A stretch of DNA of 64,000 nucleotides from Gnetum montanum (Eukaryota > Streptophyta > Gnetopsida > Gnetales > Gnetaceae), in NCBI GenBank assembly GCA_015680685.1, contig MNCI01038110.1, forward strand, positions 575,455 to 639,454. The letters are read 5' to 3'. The notes beneath the pieces were generated by a model that ran no database searches, was not told where the DNA came from, and was given only the letters and a program-made list of their open reading frames with translations. The number at the start of each line of letters is the position of its first letter. The first letter of the stretch is position 1. Made by a program: the position numbers and the translations under genes. This document shows positions 22,141-33,911 of the stretch, piece by piece.

Positions 22141-25100
22141 CTACAACAATATAACGAAAATAACAAAATGTAGAATGTCTAATAATAGCCAAAAATAAGC
22201 TGGAGGAGGAGAAGGATCATCATCTACATCATCAGTAATGTCATTGTCATTAGCTGAGACCTATAAATAATAAAAATATAAACAATTAGTAATCATCATA
22301 ACCAACATCATAATCATGAATCCATGAAAAGTAAACAATAATAAATATAAAATATAAAATATAAAATTTAAACATTTTTATACAAACCTCAAGAGGTTTT
22401 AGAGCAATATCTTTTGAAGCAAATATTTGGAGACCAATCTCTAGCCTATGAAGAATTTACTCTTCACTCATATTGGCCTAGTTGATTTCTCCTAGATCTA
22501 CTCCTATTAGGACATTTCTCCTCTTAATGTCTATCCACTCAAGAGGATCATGTGAAAGGTTAGTTGTAGTAGTCTCCCAAGATGTAGTGATCTAAGGACT
22601 AGGAGAATCAATCACCATCACTAAATCCATGAACATCTTGAAGGTGTCTTTTGCATTTATCCCTTATATGAACAACTCAATATTTCAATGCTCAATAGTA
22701 TTCTCATGCCACAAATTTAGGTAACTCTCCTTCTTAGCATTGTATTTTTTCTTGTGGTACTTTTTGTTTTCTAGCCCACTTAAGGACCCAAGCATAATAA
22801 TTCCTTCAATATCTAGTCTTATGAACCAATTGTTTCATCTTCATATATTTTTCCACATTTCTCCTAGCTAGAGAAACCTTCCTTTGGTTGGCACTCTGGT
22901 ATAATGCCTAGTTGATCTTCTTTGTGCATAAAAAGGCACTATTAGCTACAAGAGCTTCTATGAACTCTTTGTGATCATGAAGGTTCTTATTCCCATTTGA
23001 TAGATTATCCACCTACTTTCTCAAGCCATAAAAGCCTTCCATAGAAATTCATTGGAGCATTGGGACTCCTAAGATGTCCTAGATCATGAGATATCACATT
23101 GGGTAGCCCCTTCATACAACCTCCATAGAACATTCTCTACATCGAGTGGTAATGTAGGAAGCTCCTCGAGCTTAACATCTCATGTAGGGTCCCATCTAAC
23201 TTTGGACATTGTAATAGCCAAAGCATGACACAAAAACAAGAAATAATAAAAAAAAACTATTTTAAACCAATAAAACCATATATAAATAAAATATAAAAAT
23301 CCATAAAATATAAAAATGTGTTAACTATTCTTGCCAATGTTAGGGGCTATCTATTGTAAGTAATCAACCATATCATTCATCATGCCTTCCATGAATTCTA
23401 CCTTTTTTGGAACCTCAACATAAAGATTCAAGTAGAACTTAGAGGTGGATGCCTTTGGAGGAGTTTCATGTATTGCAGCAATCATAACCATAAATACAGT
23501 TTGTAAGGGTAGACATAATGTTTAAAAACAAAAATATAAATAAAACTAAAGAGTACCTGGAAGATCATATTACATATTCACAGGAAAAGTACCTTCAGGA
23601 AGCAAGTTCTCAAAGATAGAATCCATGACATCCAATGCTTTCTTAGATGCCCTATCTTTCTCCTCCCTATTTCTTCATTCCTTCTCTTTCTTATGTCTTT
23701 GTTTCACTTCTATCACAACCTTGGCTACCAATCCTTATCATCTTCCTACAATGATGCCAAAGAAAAAGACATAGAACAAGGTAGTAAACATTTTTGTTAA
23801 TAAAAAGATACATATATAACCATGCAAAACAATATAAAAAAGATACAAACATACAAAATAAAAACATAAAAATGTATACATACATACCTACAATATATTG
23901 ATGCTTCTTGCCAAACCTAATGAATAGCTTCTTATGTGTTGGTTGATCAACAATAGGAGCATTTGCTTCAACCTATGGCCTCTTCATCTTCTCTTTAGCT
24001 ATAGCATTAGCTTCTACCCATGCCTTCTTAGCTCTCTTTGCATTACCATGCATAGCATAGGATTCAATCCATGTGTTTCCAAGGGAAGAACATCAGACAC
24101 CACTAAACATCTTAATGGTAATTGATAGTGACTCTGGAATATCCTTAACTGGTGGATCTTAGACATACATCATTGAAACAATGTGTTTAGCCCAAGGTTT
24201 GAAAAGTTGAGAAGGATCATGACCTATCCACTTTCCATATCTATGAACCACTAGAAATTTTGCAAACCTTTAAAGATATGCAACATAGAATATGTAATGC
24301 ATATAACATATAGACTCAAGATTATTATGAAATTTATAGATTTCATCATGTAACCCAAGAACCAAGAAGGTATCTTAGTTAAACCTAGTACCATCAATGA
24401 AAACCTTTTTCATGGTCCAAGCCTGTTGGACACCTATAGTCTTCTTTTATGCTAACAACATGGGAAAGGCCCTAGAGTGAAATCGAGGATAAGATTCATT
24501 AGATCCCTTAACTTTGCACTGATTACAAGTGAACATACCAATACCACAAGAGTTAAGTCATTGCTCCATCTCCTCTTTGTGACTCACATCTTTCCTTACT
24601 TTAACAGTGACCTTAACACTATATGAAGAAGCTCTAAAGAGATCACTAAAAGTAGAATCATTGATACTCAAAACCATAGGGAAATCATGAACATGTGAAA
24701 CAAACTTGGTGATTCCTTCATTAAAATAATTAACCACATTTAACATCTCTACTATTGGCATCAATGGACTAGGAAGCATAAACAGATCAAGCAAACCTGC
24801 ATTGGTAATCCTTTGTTGTATCTCCCTAGGAGTTTTATTTACTAGCCACTTTTGTGCTACATTTATGTCACCCCAATTAAGTATGATTTTCTCCTCCACA
24901 TGACCCAAAATAATCACTGTGAGGATAGACTTACACATAGAATCTGCATCACAACATAGATAGCCTATTAACTAGTTGCATAATAAACAATATAAGGCCA
25001 TACAAATAAAAATAAAAGTGAGTAAACCAAACTAAAAAATAAACTAACTAGAGAACAAAGATACTAAAACTTTTGGTCATACATAAACAAAAACCACTTA

Positions 25101-25957
25101 CTAGGCTTAGGCAAAGCTAGGGTCTTCAAAATCATGGGTTCAAGTACTCTTATATTTGGGCAACCCCACCAGTCATGAGTAGTCTCAGTAGTCAAACACC
25201 TATGGTTGACCTAAGAAAACTACAGTGTATACATACCAAAGTCATCATGAAGTTACAACACCACCAATGTTACAATATTTCCTTGTGCAAACACTTCCAA
25301 GGCTTGTGTGTCATAGATAGAGCATGATCACTTTTGACCAATCCTCCATTGTGTACTTATACCTATAAAATGAGAACATGAAAACCATTGGAACAAATAT
25401 CTTTGGTAAAGAAAAAACAAAATGATAACTTAGGATAGAGAATATTCTTGTAAATGGTAAAAGGTTCTAGGGGATTTTGAAATAAGATATTGATCTAGTG
25501 ACCTATCATCAAGGTTATTGACATTGTATCATGAATACTCAGGCATAATCTAGATTTCCAATAACTTTTGCATCCCTAGTGTAAGCAACCCATCATGATG
25601 CTCACTTTCTACTCAGGTATTAGGGTCATCAATCCTAAACCTTATAATAAGCCTAGTATATCCTACCAAGAGGATCTCCACAAACATGACTACAACATCC
25701 ATAGTCAAGTGTAACCATATGATCACACCAAAGTTTTGGAGCAAGTATGTCAAGAACTCTCTTGTCCCAAGCTTGAACCACACCGAGTCATGATGACTAA
25801 TAGTCATTTTAGGGTTTAGGCTATTTTTTGTAGCAACACTTATGCAACATAAAATCCCTACTATCTCAATGATGACTATAATGAATTTTAACAATGCCCT
25901 ACATAGCCAAACCATATCCATAAGAAATATGAAAACATTAAGGTAAAAATTTGACAA
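22141..25957 (-). pseudogene. Antisense multi-exon gene of G1 (aORF)
   Basis: A long decayed gene opposite to gag-protease. Predicted minus-strand exons include one ending at 23888 (TTGTAG|GTATGTA) that holds LLDLFMLPSPLMPIVEML and RFAKFLVVHRYGKWIGHDP; 23745-23557 (charged, coiled-coil-like: VIEVKQRHKKEKE; donor CCAG|GTACTC); about 23480-23335 (FYLNLYVEVPKKVEFMEGMM); 23199-22388 (VRWDPT, then DPLEWIDIKRRNVLIGVDLG); and 22260-22141 (acidic DDVDDDPSPPP). Introns at 23887-23746, 23334-23200 and 22387-22261 have GT...AG or near (one GC) ends. The same order and two exactly equivalent introns occur in G2. Antisense ORFs are known in the Tat lineage; I recognise no catalytic domain. Confidence 0.6.
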
Positions 25958-26210
25958 AATTTAAAACCAACAGAAACATCTATAGTGCTAGTGTTAGTAT
26001 CAAAATGCACAAACCATATAACAAAATTCATTAATCTAAACTATAGCATGAACTAAAGTTTAGCCTTTTAACATTTTAACAAACACTTACCATGAAAACC
26101 ATAACTAGGCATTCTTACAAATAGCTTATTTGTGAAACACCATCAAATTTGCATTTTGTACCCTTTGTAACCCAATCCCATGAAACATGAGGCTAAACTT
26201 CATTGTAAAT

Positions 26211-27990
26211 GTTGGTGACCATTTGGGATGCGACCGCCAATGAGTGTCCTCGAACAAGATTTAGGTGCCTACTGGTCTCTGGCAACACCAAGGCCTAGAT
26301 ACCTCCAAATAAACTTAGTAGTTAATGTGAGTATGTGTGTGTGCTTTTGTGACATGCGGTTGTGTAAAATGTAACGATTGCATTGTGTGTAAACTACAAA
26401 TGACTTACTTTAAAGAGATTCATCCAACTTTGCCAAGTACTGTGAGTTGTTGAAAGTTTCCTATTTTTTTCAACTGCCTAGTCTATGCGGTTCTTATAAT
26501 ACCTACTTGTAACAACTAAAATTTTGCAAAACAATTTGAGCACAACTCCACAAATCTACTTCTAATTTTCTGCACAGAAAGAGATAGTTCGATGGAAATA
26601 GACAAAAAAGAAAGCATATTTTTGTGGACCTCAAATATTTAAATAAGGTAAAATGACACGAGTAAACACTTCGCAATAAAGCTATCCCAAATTCAGTATC
26701 TATGAATTATTCAAACTTCCAAGGCTCAAACAAGCAATTTCTTCAAGACAATCCTACTATGCTACCAAAAATTGCTACATAAACTACCACGTACGAGATC
26801 CCATTTTGGTTAGATAATAGATGTCAATGATTGCATTCAACAGAACCTTTGAAAGACTTGACAATTTCTAATTGAAATAATATGGAAATTCACTTTAAAG
26901 ATAAAAAGAAGCTATTATAGTCCCATCAAAATACCAAAGATTTTCTAAACCCTCTTGACTACTGAATCATTCAATGGCATGACTACAAGCATAGGTTGTC
27001 TTACAACGATCTCAATAGCAGTTCCTATACGTTGCACAATAACAATTTACTACTAAAATGCTCTTAAGGCTTTTAAACACAAGTGCTTCTATGGCAAAAT
27101 TTTAATAGAAATTTCTATCAGGCAACAAGAATGATAAGAGCAATCTAAAAATCCCAAAATTACTTGCCAAGGATGATACTATCTAAACCACAAGCTAAGA
27201 AATTAAAAAAAAAAGAAAAATAAAACATAACTCATAGGACTATGACAAAGAGGCTGAAATATTTTCTTGAGCAAGCCATCTTACAAGCAATCTTCTTTAC
27301 AAATTCCCTTCTCAAGACCCAAAATGTGTCTTCAAGTGAGAGCCCAAGTGCTAACTAGTAGAAAATGAGACCCTTGATGATGATGATTTCTTCTTACCCC
27401 TGAAGCCTTTTTATAGGGTTCAAAGGTAGTTACATATTCAAAAATATCTTACCTAACTTCTCTACCAAGTAACTTGCCCAACAAGTTAGGAGGTTACTTT
27501 CCCAACAAGTTAGGTAAGTTATAACAATTTTGGGTGGTTGTAACCACCATAGAGATAAAAATGTTGCATCTAACAAGTGTCCCATTTAGTTGCCAAGTGT
27601 CTTCATTCAGTTTCCAAGTGTTCACCACGGAGAGAAACGAGTTGCAGTTGACAAGTGGCCTTTGTGGAGATAAAGAGGCTATTGTTGACAAGTGGCCTTT
27701 GTGGAGATAAAGAGGCTACTGTTGACAAGTGGCCTTGGTGGTGGTTATAACCACCATGGGATTAAGGCTAGGAAGTTATAATTTTCATAAAAAATTACCA
27801 CTATAGAAAATAAAAGCTATGGTGCCCAAATGGTGTGTTCATATAAATATCCTATGAATTATTTTTAAATAAAACTATATACATAATGAATACGTTTTGG
27901 CAATGGCTCCGAAAAATATAAGCAATGAATTGGCATCTAAGGCTTCATAGTGCTAGACCCGAATTTCATACACAATTACACTCTTCAATG
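26211..27990 (-). repeat. C: family 3 LTR with PBS stub (approximate ends)
   Basis: It corresponds to the F 5' LTR in the same orientation. The PBS-like site on the minus strand is TTGGTGTTGCCAGAGACCAG at about 26268-26287, followed by about 60 bp of leader. The TATA box (CCCTATAAAAAGGCTTC, minus) lies at about 27404-27420. U3 carries the tandem repeats at 27430-27520 and 27648-27758. No internal coding region follows, so this is a truncated copy or an LTR left by deletion. The right edge is uncertain. Confidence 0.6.
27648..27758 (-). repeat. 37-bp tandem repeat in U3 of C
   Basis: Unit TTGACAAGTGGCC + 24 bp starts at 27648, 27685 and 27722. The first two units are nearly identical; the third diverges after 'ggcctt'. 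Older forms ('aacaagtgtcccat', 'gccaagtgtcttc') precede them from 27565, so the array probably grew from that seed. Confidence 0.85.
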
Positions 27991-28199
27991 GTTTGGCACT
28001 ATTTAAAAATATGATCACAACCTTTTCCATGGAAGCCTAGCCCCACTTCTAACCCCAACATAACATGCCATTGAAAGCCTCCTTTCTCCTTAATAGTTTT
28101 TTTCAAACGCATTAGAGACTACCATGGTTTTGAAGCTACCCAGAACGGAGTTCACTTGTTCTTGGCTGATGGATTTCTGTTCTTATTTTTGATGTAGAT

Positions 28200-28541
28200 T
28201 GGTTCATGGCAGAGAAGTGACAATGGCCAAGCAGGTGTTTAATGTTGATGACGGTGCTGGATCTTGAGCTAAATGTCATGGATGAGGAGCAGATCTCCGC
28301 TGTGGATGACTTCCAGCCATTCGAGCCAATTCTATAACTTCGGAAAGTTTGGGAAGTAATAGCGTTCCATGATTATCTCGATTTCTGCAACGTACGTATC
28401 CTCATCTAGCACGCTTTGCGATCTTTTGCGCTTCTTCAATGGCAGTGCCTCTCGCAACAATCTGCTCTTGGAATCCACACCTGTGGCGGCCGACAGCGAT
28501 GGATCTATGTGCTGCGGTGAATGCCCCAAGGAGACCAACAT
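28200..28541 (-). pseudogene. ESS2: 5' fragment of an ESS2 (DGCR14/Es2) homologue
   Basis: Minus-strand frame from ATG at 28541. It reads MLVSLGHSPQHIDPS, KKRKRSQSVLDEDTYVAEIE, IIMERYYFPNFPKL, a TAG, NWLEWLEVIHSGD. This matches the N-terminus of plant ESS2/DGCR14, a nuclear spliceosome-associated protein, whose pattern is 'VLDEDTYVxxIExIIERDYFPDxxKLRDRLDWLEA'. Full-length proteins are several hundred residues; only about 100 are seen. Three in-frame stops (about 28333, 28267 and 28228) mark it as dead. The fragment keeps many CpGs (ACGTACG, GGCGGCCG), unlike the surrounding elements, which suggests later arrival or a different methylation history. No transposon domain is fused to it. Confidence 0.72.
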
Positions 28542-28556
28542 CTTATGAGATCAAAG

Positions 28557-28565
28557 TTAGGGTTT
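28557..28565 (-). promoter_or_regulatory. Telo-box upstream of the ESS2-like start
   Basis: AAACCCTAA on the minus strand lies 16 nt before the ATG. Telo-boxes are common in 5' regions of plant housekeeping genes, so the fragment seems to include native 5' UTR. Confidence 0.55.
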
Positions 28566-28899
28566 CGATATACCAGGGTTTTTGAAAATTGTAGAAACCT
28601 TCAAAGTTTTCTGAAATGATTTGCTTGTTTTTTCTGGGACATCGCTTGTTTGCAGAAAGAAGAGAGCACACGGAAAAGCAATGAATCTGCCCTTGAGTTT
28701 CAAAACATTCAATTCAGCAACATGGGTAGCCACTGCATCCTCTTGAATTTCATTTCTCTTCCAACTTCATGGTTAGTTAAGTTTTGTAGAATTCTTCACT
28801 AGAAAGAACATAATATTCCTTGAACAGTTTCAGTTCATTAGGATTTTGTACCTCACCATTTGCAAATAAGTCCACCTGTTCCATGAAATGGCCAAAATG
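28566..28899. other. Unassigned stretch upstream of the ESS2 fragment
   Basis: Not recognisable as element or gene. It may include promoter or a neighbouring exon of the captured locus; the minus strand has a short open stretch with a GTGAG donor near 28850-28880, too weak to call. Confidence 0.3.
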
Positions 28900-30300
28900 T
28901 GCCAACAGTAAATGTGAAGATTTTTAATCATAATGGAAAATATCACATACTTTCATGCTTTCAAGGCAAAAGAAATACCTCATAAGTACCCAAAGCCTCA
29001 TTCCCCAAATGCAAAGAGTTACATAGTATCTATATTTGATCTTGATAGGGTCAAAATGCCTTTTGGAATGTTGAAAATGATATTTTCATGGGTTTTATGA
29101 GGGGGTTGTACACCTTTCTATGTTGAAAAAGCCTTACATGGGAGTAAGTTAGCTAGGATACATCAAAGCTAGTGTGGAGGAGCATAAGGGATGCATCTCA
29201 CCTACGTCCAACATGGAGAAGGGGGTAACTTCGCCTAGAGGGATTTGACCTTCACCCCCAACAGTGATGTCTCATTCCCCTCAGTGTTGATACCTCCTTT
29301 CTAGAATGGAAGAAACATGGCTAAGATTTTGACATCAACTTTATCTTGGATCTTCCATGCTAGTGTGGAAGACCTACCCCCAATGTTGATCCCTCATATT
29401 CCTTAGCATTGACACTTTTCCCTTAGCATGAAGGGGTCAACAAACATGGAGGGGTCAACTACCATGGATGCATTGGGGCATATATCACCTACAACCCTAA
29501 ATATGACAACAATTTGTTGCCAATTTGCAGCCAATATGTTAACATTCAACTAATTTGCATCCCAAGTTATGGCCAAAACCCTATAAAAATCAAACCTTAA
29601 CACCATTTCAAGGTTTCATACTTTTCCACAACCTAGGCATTTGCATACTTTAAGCATTTGATGTCCAAGAGCTCTTGCTTCCTAGCAAAAATGTAGCTTC
29701 TCAAGGCTTGACAACATGGAACCATTATAATGCTATTATCCTTGTTACTCCCCTTAGGATCTGTGAGACTGGAGTGTTAATGTTACATCCCACCCCCCCT
29801 GCCTTGGATCCTCAAATCTCAACATGGAGAAGCTTGGTAGCTTCTATTCCACATCTCTCAACCTCTAGTACTTATCCAAGTTGTAGATTTTAAGCAGCAA
29901 CAGAGGAAGTTCAAAACCATTAGAAGTGGTTGAGCATTTGGATCATTGATAAGATTCTATCTTCTTTAATGAACTTGGAATCCCCACCCAAGTGAACCCA
30001 TGTTTTCTCTCCTAAAAGCACATTTGTACACATTCTTGAACTCATATTTTATTTAATTAATAAAGTTTATAGTTTTAGTTTGTGTGGTATTTTTGTTTAT
30101 TTTTGGTTTTAGATCTATAATTTTTTTTTACATTTTCACACCCCTGTTTTGCATCCCCTTAAGTCCCTGAGTGATTTATTAGATTGCCGAGGGCACCTTG
30201 AATTCCATTTTTTCTTAGAGGTGCTAGGGATTTTGGGTTGAGGTTGTTTGTGGCTAAGAATCCTTGGTTTTCTAGTGACCAAGATTTTCCATTGTAATAG
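28900..30300 (+). repeat. Probable 5' LTR of G2 (left end uncertain)
   Basis: It is defined from its right end: it stops 'ccattgtaatag' immediately before the PBS-like TTTCTTAGTGGTAGGAGGGAC. A TATA box (ccctataaaaatc) lies at 29578-29590 and AATAAA at 30059. From 29160 to 29460 several degenerate words around 'ctagtgtggaag' and 'aggggtcaac' recur. The left end has no clear TG motif. Confidence 0.45.
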
Positions 30301-30321
30301 TTTCTTAGTGGTAGGAGGGAC
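30301..30321 (+). promoter_or_regulatory. PBS-like site of G2
   Basis: TTTCTTAGTGGTAGGAGGGA aligns with D's TTTTTGGTGCTAGAAGGAGG and G1's TTTGTGGCACTAGAAGGAGG at the LTR-leader junction. The primer tRNA is not recognised. Confidence 0.5.
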
Positions 30322-30402
30322 TCCACTCGATTTTTTTGGTCAATTCTATCTTCGTCACTACCAATGTTGCTTTCCCTTTGAAATTTTTTGATGTTTTAAT
30401 AC

Positions 30403-31143
30403 TGATGGGACATGATATCGCATGGGCTATGATATTGCATATGTGATATTGTGTCCACTGCGATATTGCATCCCTTGCAATATCATGTATGCGATATCGC
30501 ATCTTCCCCTACGATATTGCGTACGTGATATCGTAGTGCGCTACCAAATCTATAAATAAGATGTGGCTCTTCCTTGTTTCTAAGTTTAGGCCTAAACTGT
30601 AGTGAAACTTTGGTAGTTTTTCCTTTCTAGAGATAGAATAATTTCCATGTGCTTGCAATAGGAGCTCCAAAGTGAACGGATCTTTATTCAAGCAAATATT
30701 GTACCTGAACACAAGTTTGTGTACGAAAATAAAGACAAAATTCTTGGATATATCTTGCAGTGCATGGACTAGGCTAAATAGGACTTTATTTATTGTTATT
30801 TATTATTCATTGTTTAAATGATTTATTAGTTAATTAAATCTCTCTCAACCCTTCTCTCCTAGTTAAGTTCATTCAGTACGCCGCTTCGAGCATGTGTGTT
30901 ATGCTTGGTAAACCCAGCAACGAATAGTGTTTGGTAATCCCAGAAGGTTGCATTGGTTCGAGGTGTGAACAGTAAGTGGGAATGGATACTGATGCAAGGT
31001 TAATTAAGGCTTAGTTAGTTAAAGTTAGTTAATTAGTCTCTTCACCCTTCACCTCATTAGCTTAGGAGATAAAATAGAAAAGATATAAAAATCATATACC
31101 TTAGACTTAACCATACAACCATGACAAATACAAGTAAGTCTGG
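30403..31143 (+). repeat. B 5' LTR, left piece
   Basis: It matches 43887 onwards. The GATATC-type palindromes (30412-30535) precede the TATA box (atctataaataagatg, 30547-30562). It stops at TCTGG, the first half of A's target duplication. Confidence 0.9.
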
Positions 31144-32136
31144 TGATGAGTGGTGAGCTACCCCTACACTCAACCATATGAAACGAGCGTAGCACGTGCG
31201 ATCTAGTCGAACTCTGCAGACTAAGTGCCTACACACCCCATGGAACACTTGGGGTTAATCATTTCTTGTCTTCCCAGACTTACTTGTGGTTGTCATGGTG
31301 TATGGTTAAGTAAGTATGAGGTTTATGATTTTTATATCTTTTATGTTTTTCTCCTATGCTATTGAGGTGAAGGGATGAGAAACTAACTAACTCTAACTAA
31401 TGACTAATTCTAAATTACCTAGCGTCAGCATCCATTCCCACTTACCGTACATACCCTGAACCAATGCAACCATGGCTACCAAATGCTAATCGTTGCAGGG
31501 ATCACCGCGTGTAATGCACATGCTCAAAGTGATTGTACTAAGGCACTTAACTAGGAGGAAAGGGTTGAGAGAATCTATCTAGCCTAAGTGCGATGAGCAG
31601 CCTATTCCTTGACTAACCATACACATCTAGGACTACCACTAGGATTACCAAGCGTAGATCCTGGATACACCACTAGGTTACCAAGTAGTCACACTAGATA
31701 CTCGTAATCAAGTCGTACTCATACCACATGCGATTAGCAACTGATTCCTTGACTATCTGTACACATCCTTAGATGCTCGTAATCAAGTTGTACTCATTCC
31801 ACATTCTAGGAGTTTAAGGGTGAGAGAGAAAACAATAAATAAAATCCTATTCCATGCACTGCAAGGTTTATCCAAGAAGTTTATCTTTATTGCCATACAC
31901 AACTTGTGTTTAGGTAAAATGTTGCTCAAATAAAGATTCGTTCACCTTAGGGCTCCTACTACGGGCACATGGAAAATATTCTGTCTCTGGAGTGATCAAA
32001 CTGCCAGAGTTTTCCTACTTCTAACTTAGGATGGTGAAACAAGGGGGAGCTGCCTCTTATTTATAGATATGGCCGTAGAACACGATGTCGCAGGGGATGA
32101 TGTGATATCACGGCTCATGCGAACTGTGTCTCATCA
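31144..32136 (-). repeat. A 3' LTR (993 bp)
   Basis: Minus-strand start TGATGAGACACAG at 32136, TATA near 32052-32070, end CATCA at 31144. The polypurine tract AGTCATGGGGGTA (minus) abuts it at 32137-32149. Confidence 0.9.
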
Positions 32137-32138
32137 TA

Positions 32139-33030
32139 CCCCCATGACTGAATGAAAAATCATCCTTGAGTTCCTTACAATAATATTAGGAAGGTATGGA
32201 ATTATTGAGGGGAATGGAACTAATGGGATGAAATGTGAACAGATCATCATTACAAGACTCAACAATTGGTGTTCATGACAACAAGGGTGAACACCTTATT
32301 ACATTAACATTAGGCCTTATTTGGCAGCTCAGAGAAAAGAGAAGAGAGAAGAGGAGAGAAGAAGAGAGAGAAAGCCTTACTGCTGCCAATGCCAAGATTG
32401 CACCTTTCGTTGTGCATCCATAAGTGCACCATCGATCTTGCTCCTTGCATAGCTACTTTTAGCACGGCTCCATTCCAAGTGTTTGCTCCAGATCCAATAT
32501 GTTATTGTATGATCGCCATCTGCACACACAACATAATCATATATTAGCAAGGGTAAATAAATCATCATGTAATTAATACCTTGCTTCGGTGTAGGTACAT
32601 TTTCTAGGTTCTGGTATGGCTAATTGCAAATCTAGGGATGTATTAATGATGAATACTGAAGGTGTAGGGGTTAGGAAAAAATTGAAAAAATTTGAGGATA
32701 AGAGAAAATTGAAAAAATCAAGCCCCGTACCCCCATGACTAATCGTGAACCTCTGGTAGCATTAGAATGGAGAAAGAAAAGGAGTAAGAAAGATAGATAA
32801 AAAGGGACAACTATGGTATCGATGAAATGGACGTCAAGATGGAAATGAACAAAATAAAATTAATTACAAAATGTTAAAGAAAAGAATTTAACTTATGCTC
32901 CAAATAGGAATGTCAGTGGGTCCTCCCCAAAGTAGGCTCATGCCCTTAATGCCCTAAAAAACCCACATTCAAAGATTTCGTAGGCTCCATGAATGTCAAT
33001 TAGAATAAGAGTTAAAGTCTTAACCACAAG
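32139..33030 (-). pseudogene. Third frame of A with 60-nt intron
   Basis: A predicted intron, 32579-32520, has donor GCAAG|GTATT and acceptor TGTGTGTGCAG|ATGG. Splicing gives a frame reading EAR-WRSYNNILDLEQTLGME, and after a shift SYARSKIDGALMDAQRKVQ. B has RWKSYNNELDLEGTLEM and SYARSKIDGTLMD at the same place. The similarity at protein level in two copies shows this was coding. No domain is recognised. An internal polypurine-like motif lies at 32729-32745 (minus). Confidence 0.5.
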
Positions 33031-33033
33031 CAT

Positions 33034-33381
33034 TTACCAAAAAGAAAACAATGCATCTACGAAAATATACACTAATGATACAACCGGCAATGAGGTGAAC
33101 AATGGAGAGTAGGGTGTAGAGAAGAGAATGGAATGGAATCCCAGGAACAAGGTGGTGTACAACACCTTGTGTATTTCATTATTAATGTGACTTAGCAAAT
33201 CCAATTCCAAGTTCAGCCCCAAACCAACCACATCCAATGACTTCACATCAATACATTCGGCTAAACCATCCACTTGGATAACAAGAATGCCTTCCCCAAG
33301 AGTCACCACCATTCCGATGAAACAAAGGAAAGAATGGGAAGTGAGAAGGGCCTTAGTTAGAGGGAACACTTTTGGTTCCAT
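33034..33381 (-). CDS. Small hydrophobic ORF of A (115 aa)
   Basis: An intact frame, MEPKVFPLTKALLTSHSFLC at its start, with hydrophobic stretches near residues 16-35, 75-90 and 97-113 (SLPVVSLVYIFVDALF). B keeps the DNA (about 42677-43030) but with an early stop and frameshifts. It lies in the spacer between gag-protease and the third frame. A membrane product is possible, but a chance ORF cannot be excluded. Confidence 0.3.
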   Translation of the reverse strand: MEPKVFPLTKALLTSHSFLCFIGMVVTLGEGILVIQVDGLAECIDVKSLDVVGLGLNLELDLLSHINNEIHKVLYTTLFLGFHSILFSTPYSPLFTSLPVVSLVYIFVDALFSFW

Positions 33382-33911
33382 AACCAGTTCTTGTAGCCCA
33401 AGTTTATTTCATCTAAGGGATGTTCTTTGAATTCTTACTTTCTTTTTGTTTTGTGTTTTTATGTGTGAGAACCACACCATGCAAAGACTTGATTATTTTT
33501 ATTGTCTTAGCTTCCGATAATTGGGTAACATTAGAATGGCAAGAAAACTCAAGAAGAAAACATCCAACCACCCAAAAGAATGGCCAACACAAAAGCATCA
33601 AGTTCCCTTGAAGTAACACCCTTTTCAATCCAGGAGTCCTTCCTTAGTTTGAAAAATGCCCAGTCACCGATTCATTTAAGTTATTATTAGAAGGGGACTG
33701 TACATTTCCAAGCCAAGAGAGACCATAGAAACTGGCGGATGGATGGATGAAGTGATCTCATTGCCTGCCATATCAAAAGAAACATACCTTAGTATCAACA
33801 TCATAACTTAAGGTAAAAACCAAACATTAGCAATCAACATGAAAACAGTTCATACCATCATTCTGAACACTTATTGGGTGACNCGTAAAAAGAATTGAGG
33901 GCCCCATATGA

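Larger units (their letters stand above)
7887..26210 (+). mobile_element. G1: family 2 Tat-like element split by D
   Basis: A plus-strand element: 5' LTR in two pieces (7887-8088 and 17185-18123), PBS, leader repeats, gag-protease (18846-21701), 3' spacer, then a minus-strand multi-exon gene (25957-22141). A short stretch TGTGAAACACCATCAAATTT at about 26136 resembles the LTR start of this family (TGAAACACCACAAAATT), so a 3' LTR may begin there before being cut by C. No RT or integrase was found anywhere between its ends. Its left and right limits are inferred. Confidence 0.55.

Noticed and set aside
23691-23885. Minus-strand hydrophobic ORF (MYVYIFMFLF...).
   Set aside because: It is the AT-rich intron 23887-23746 of the antisense gene read through.
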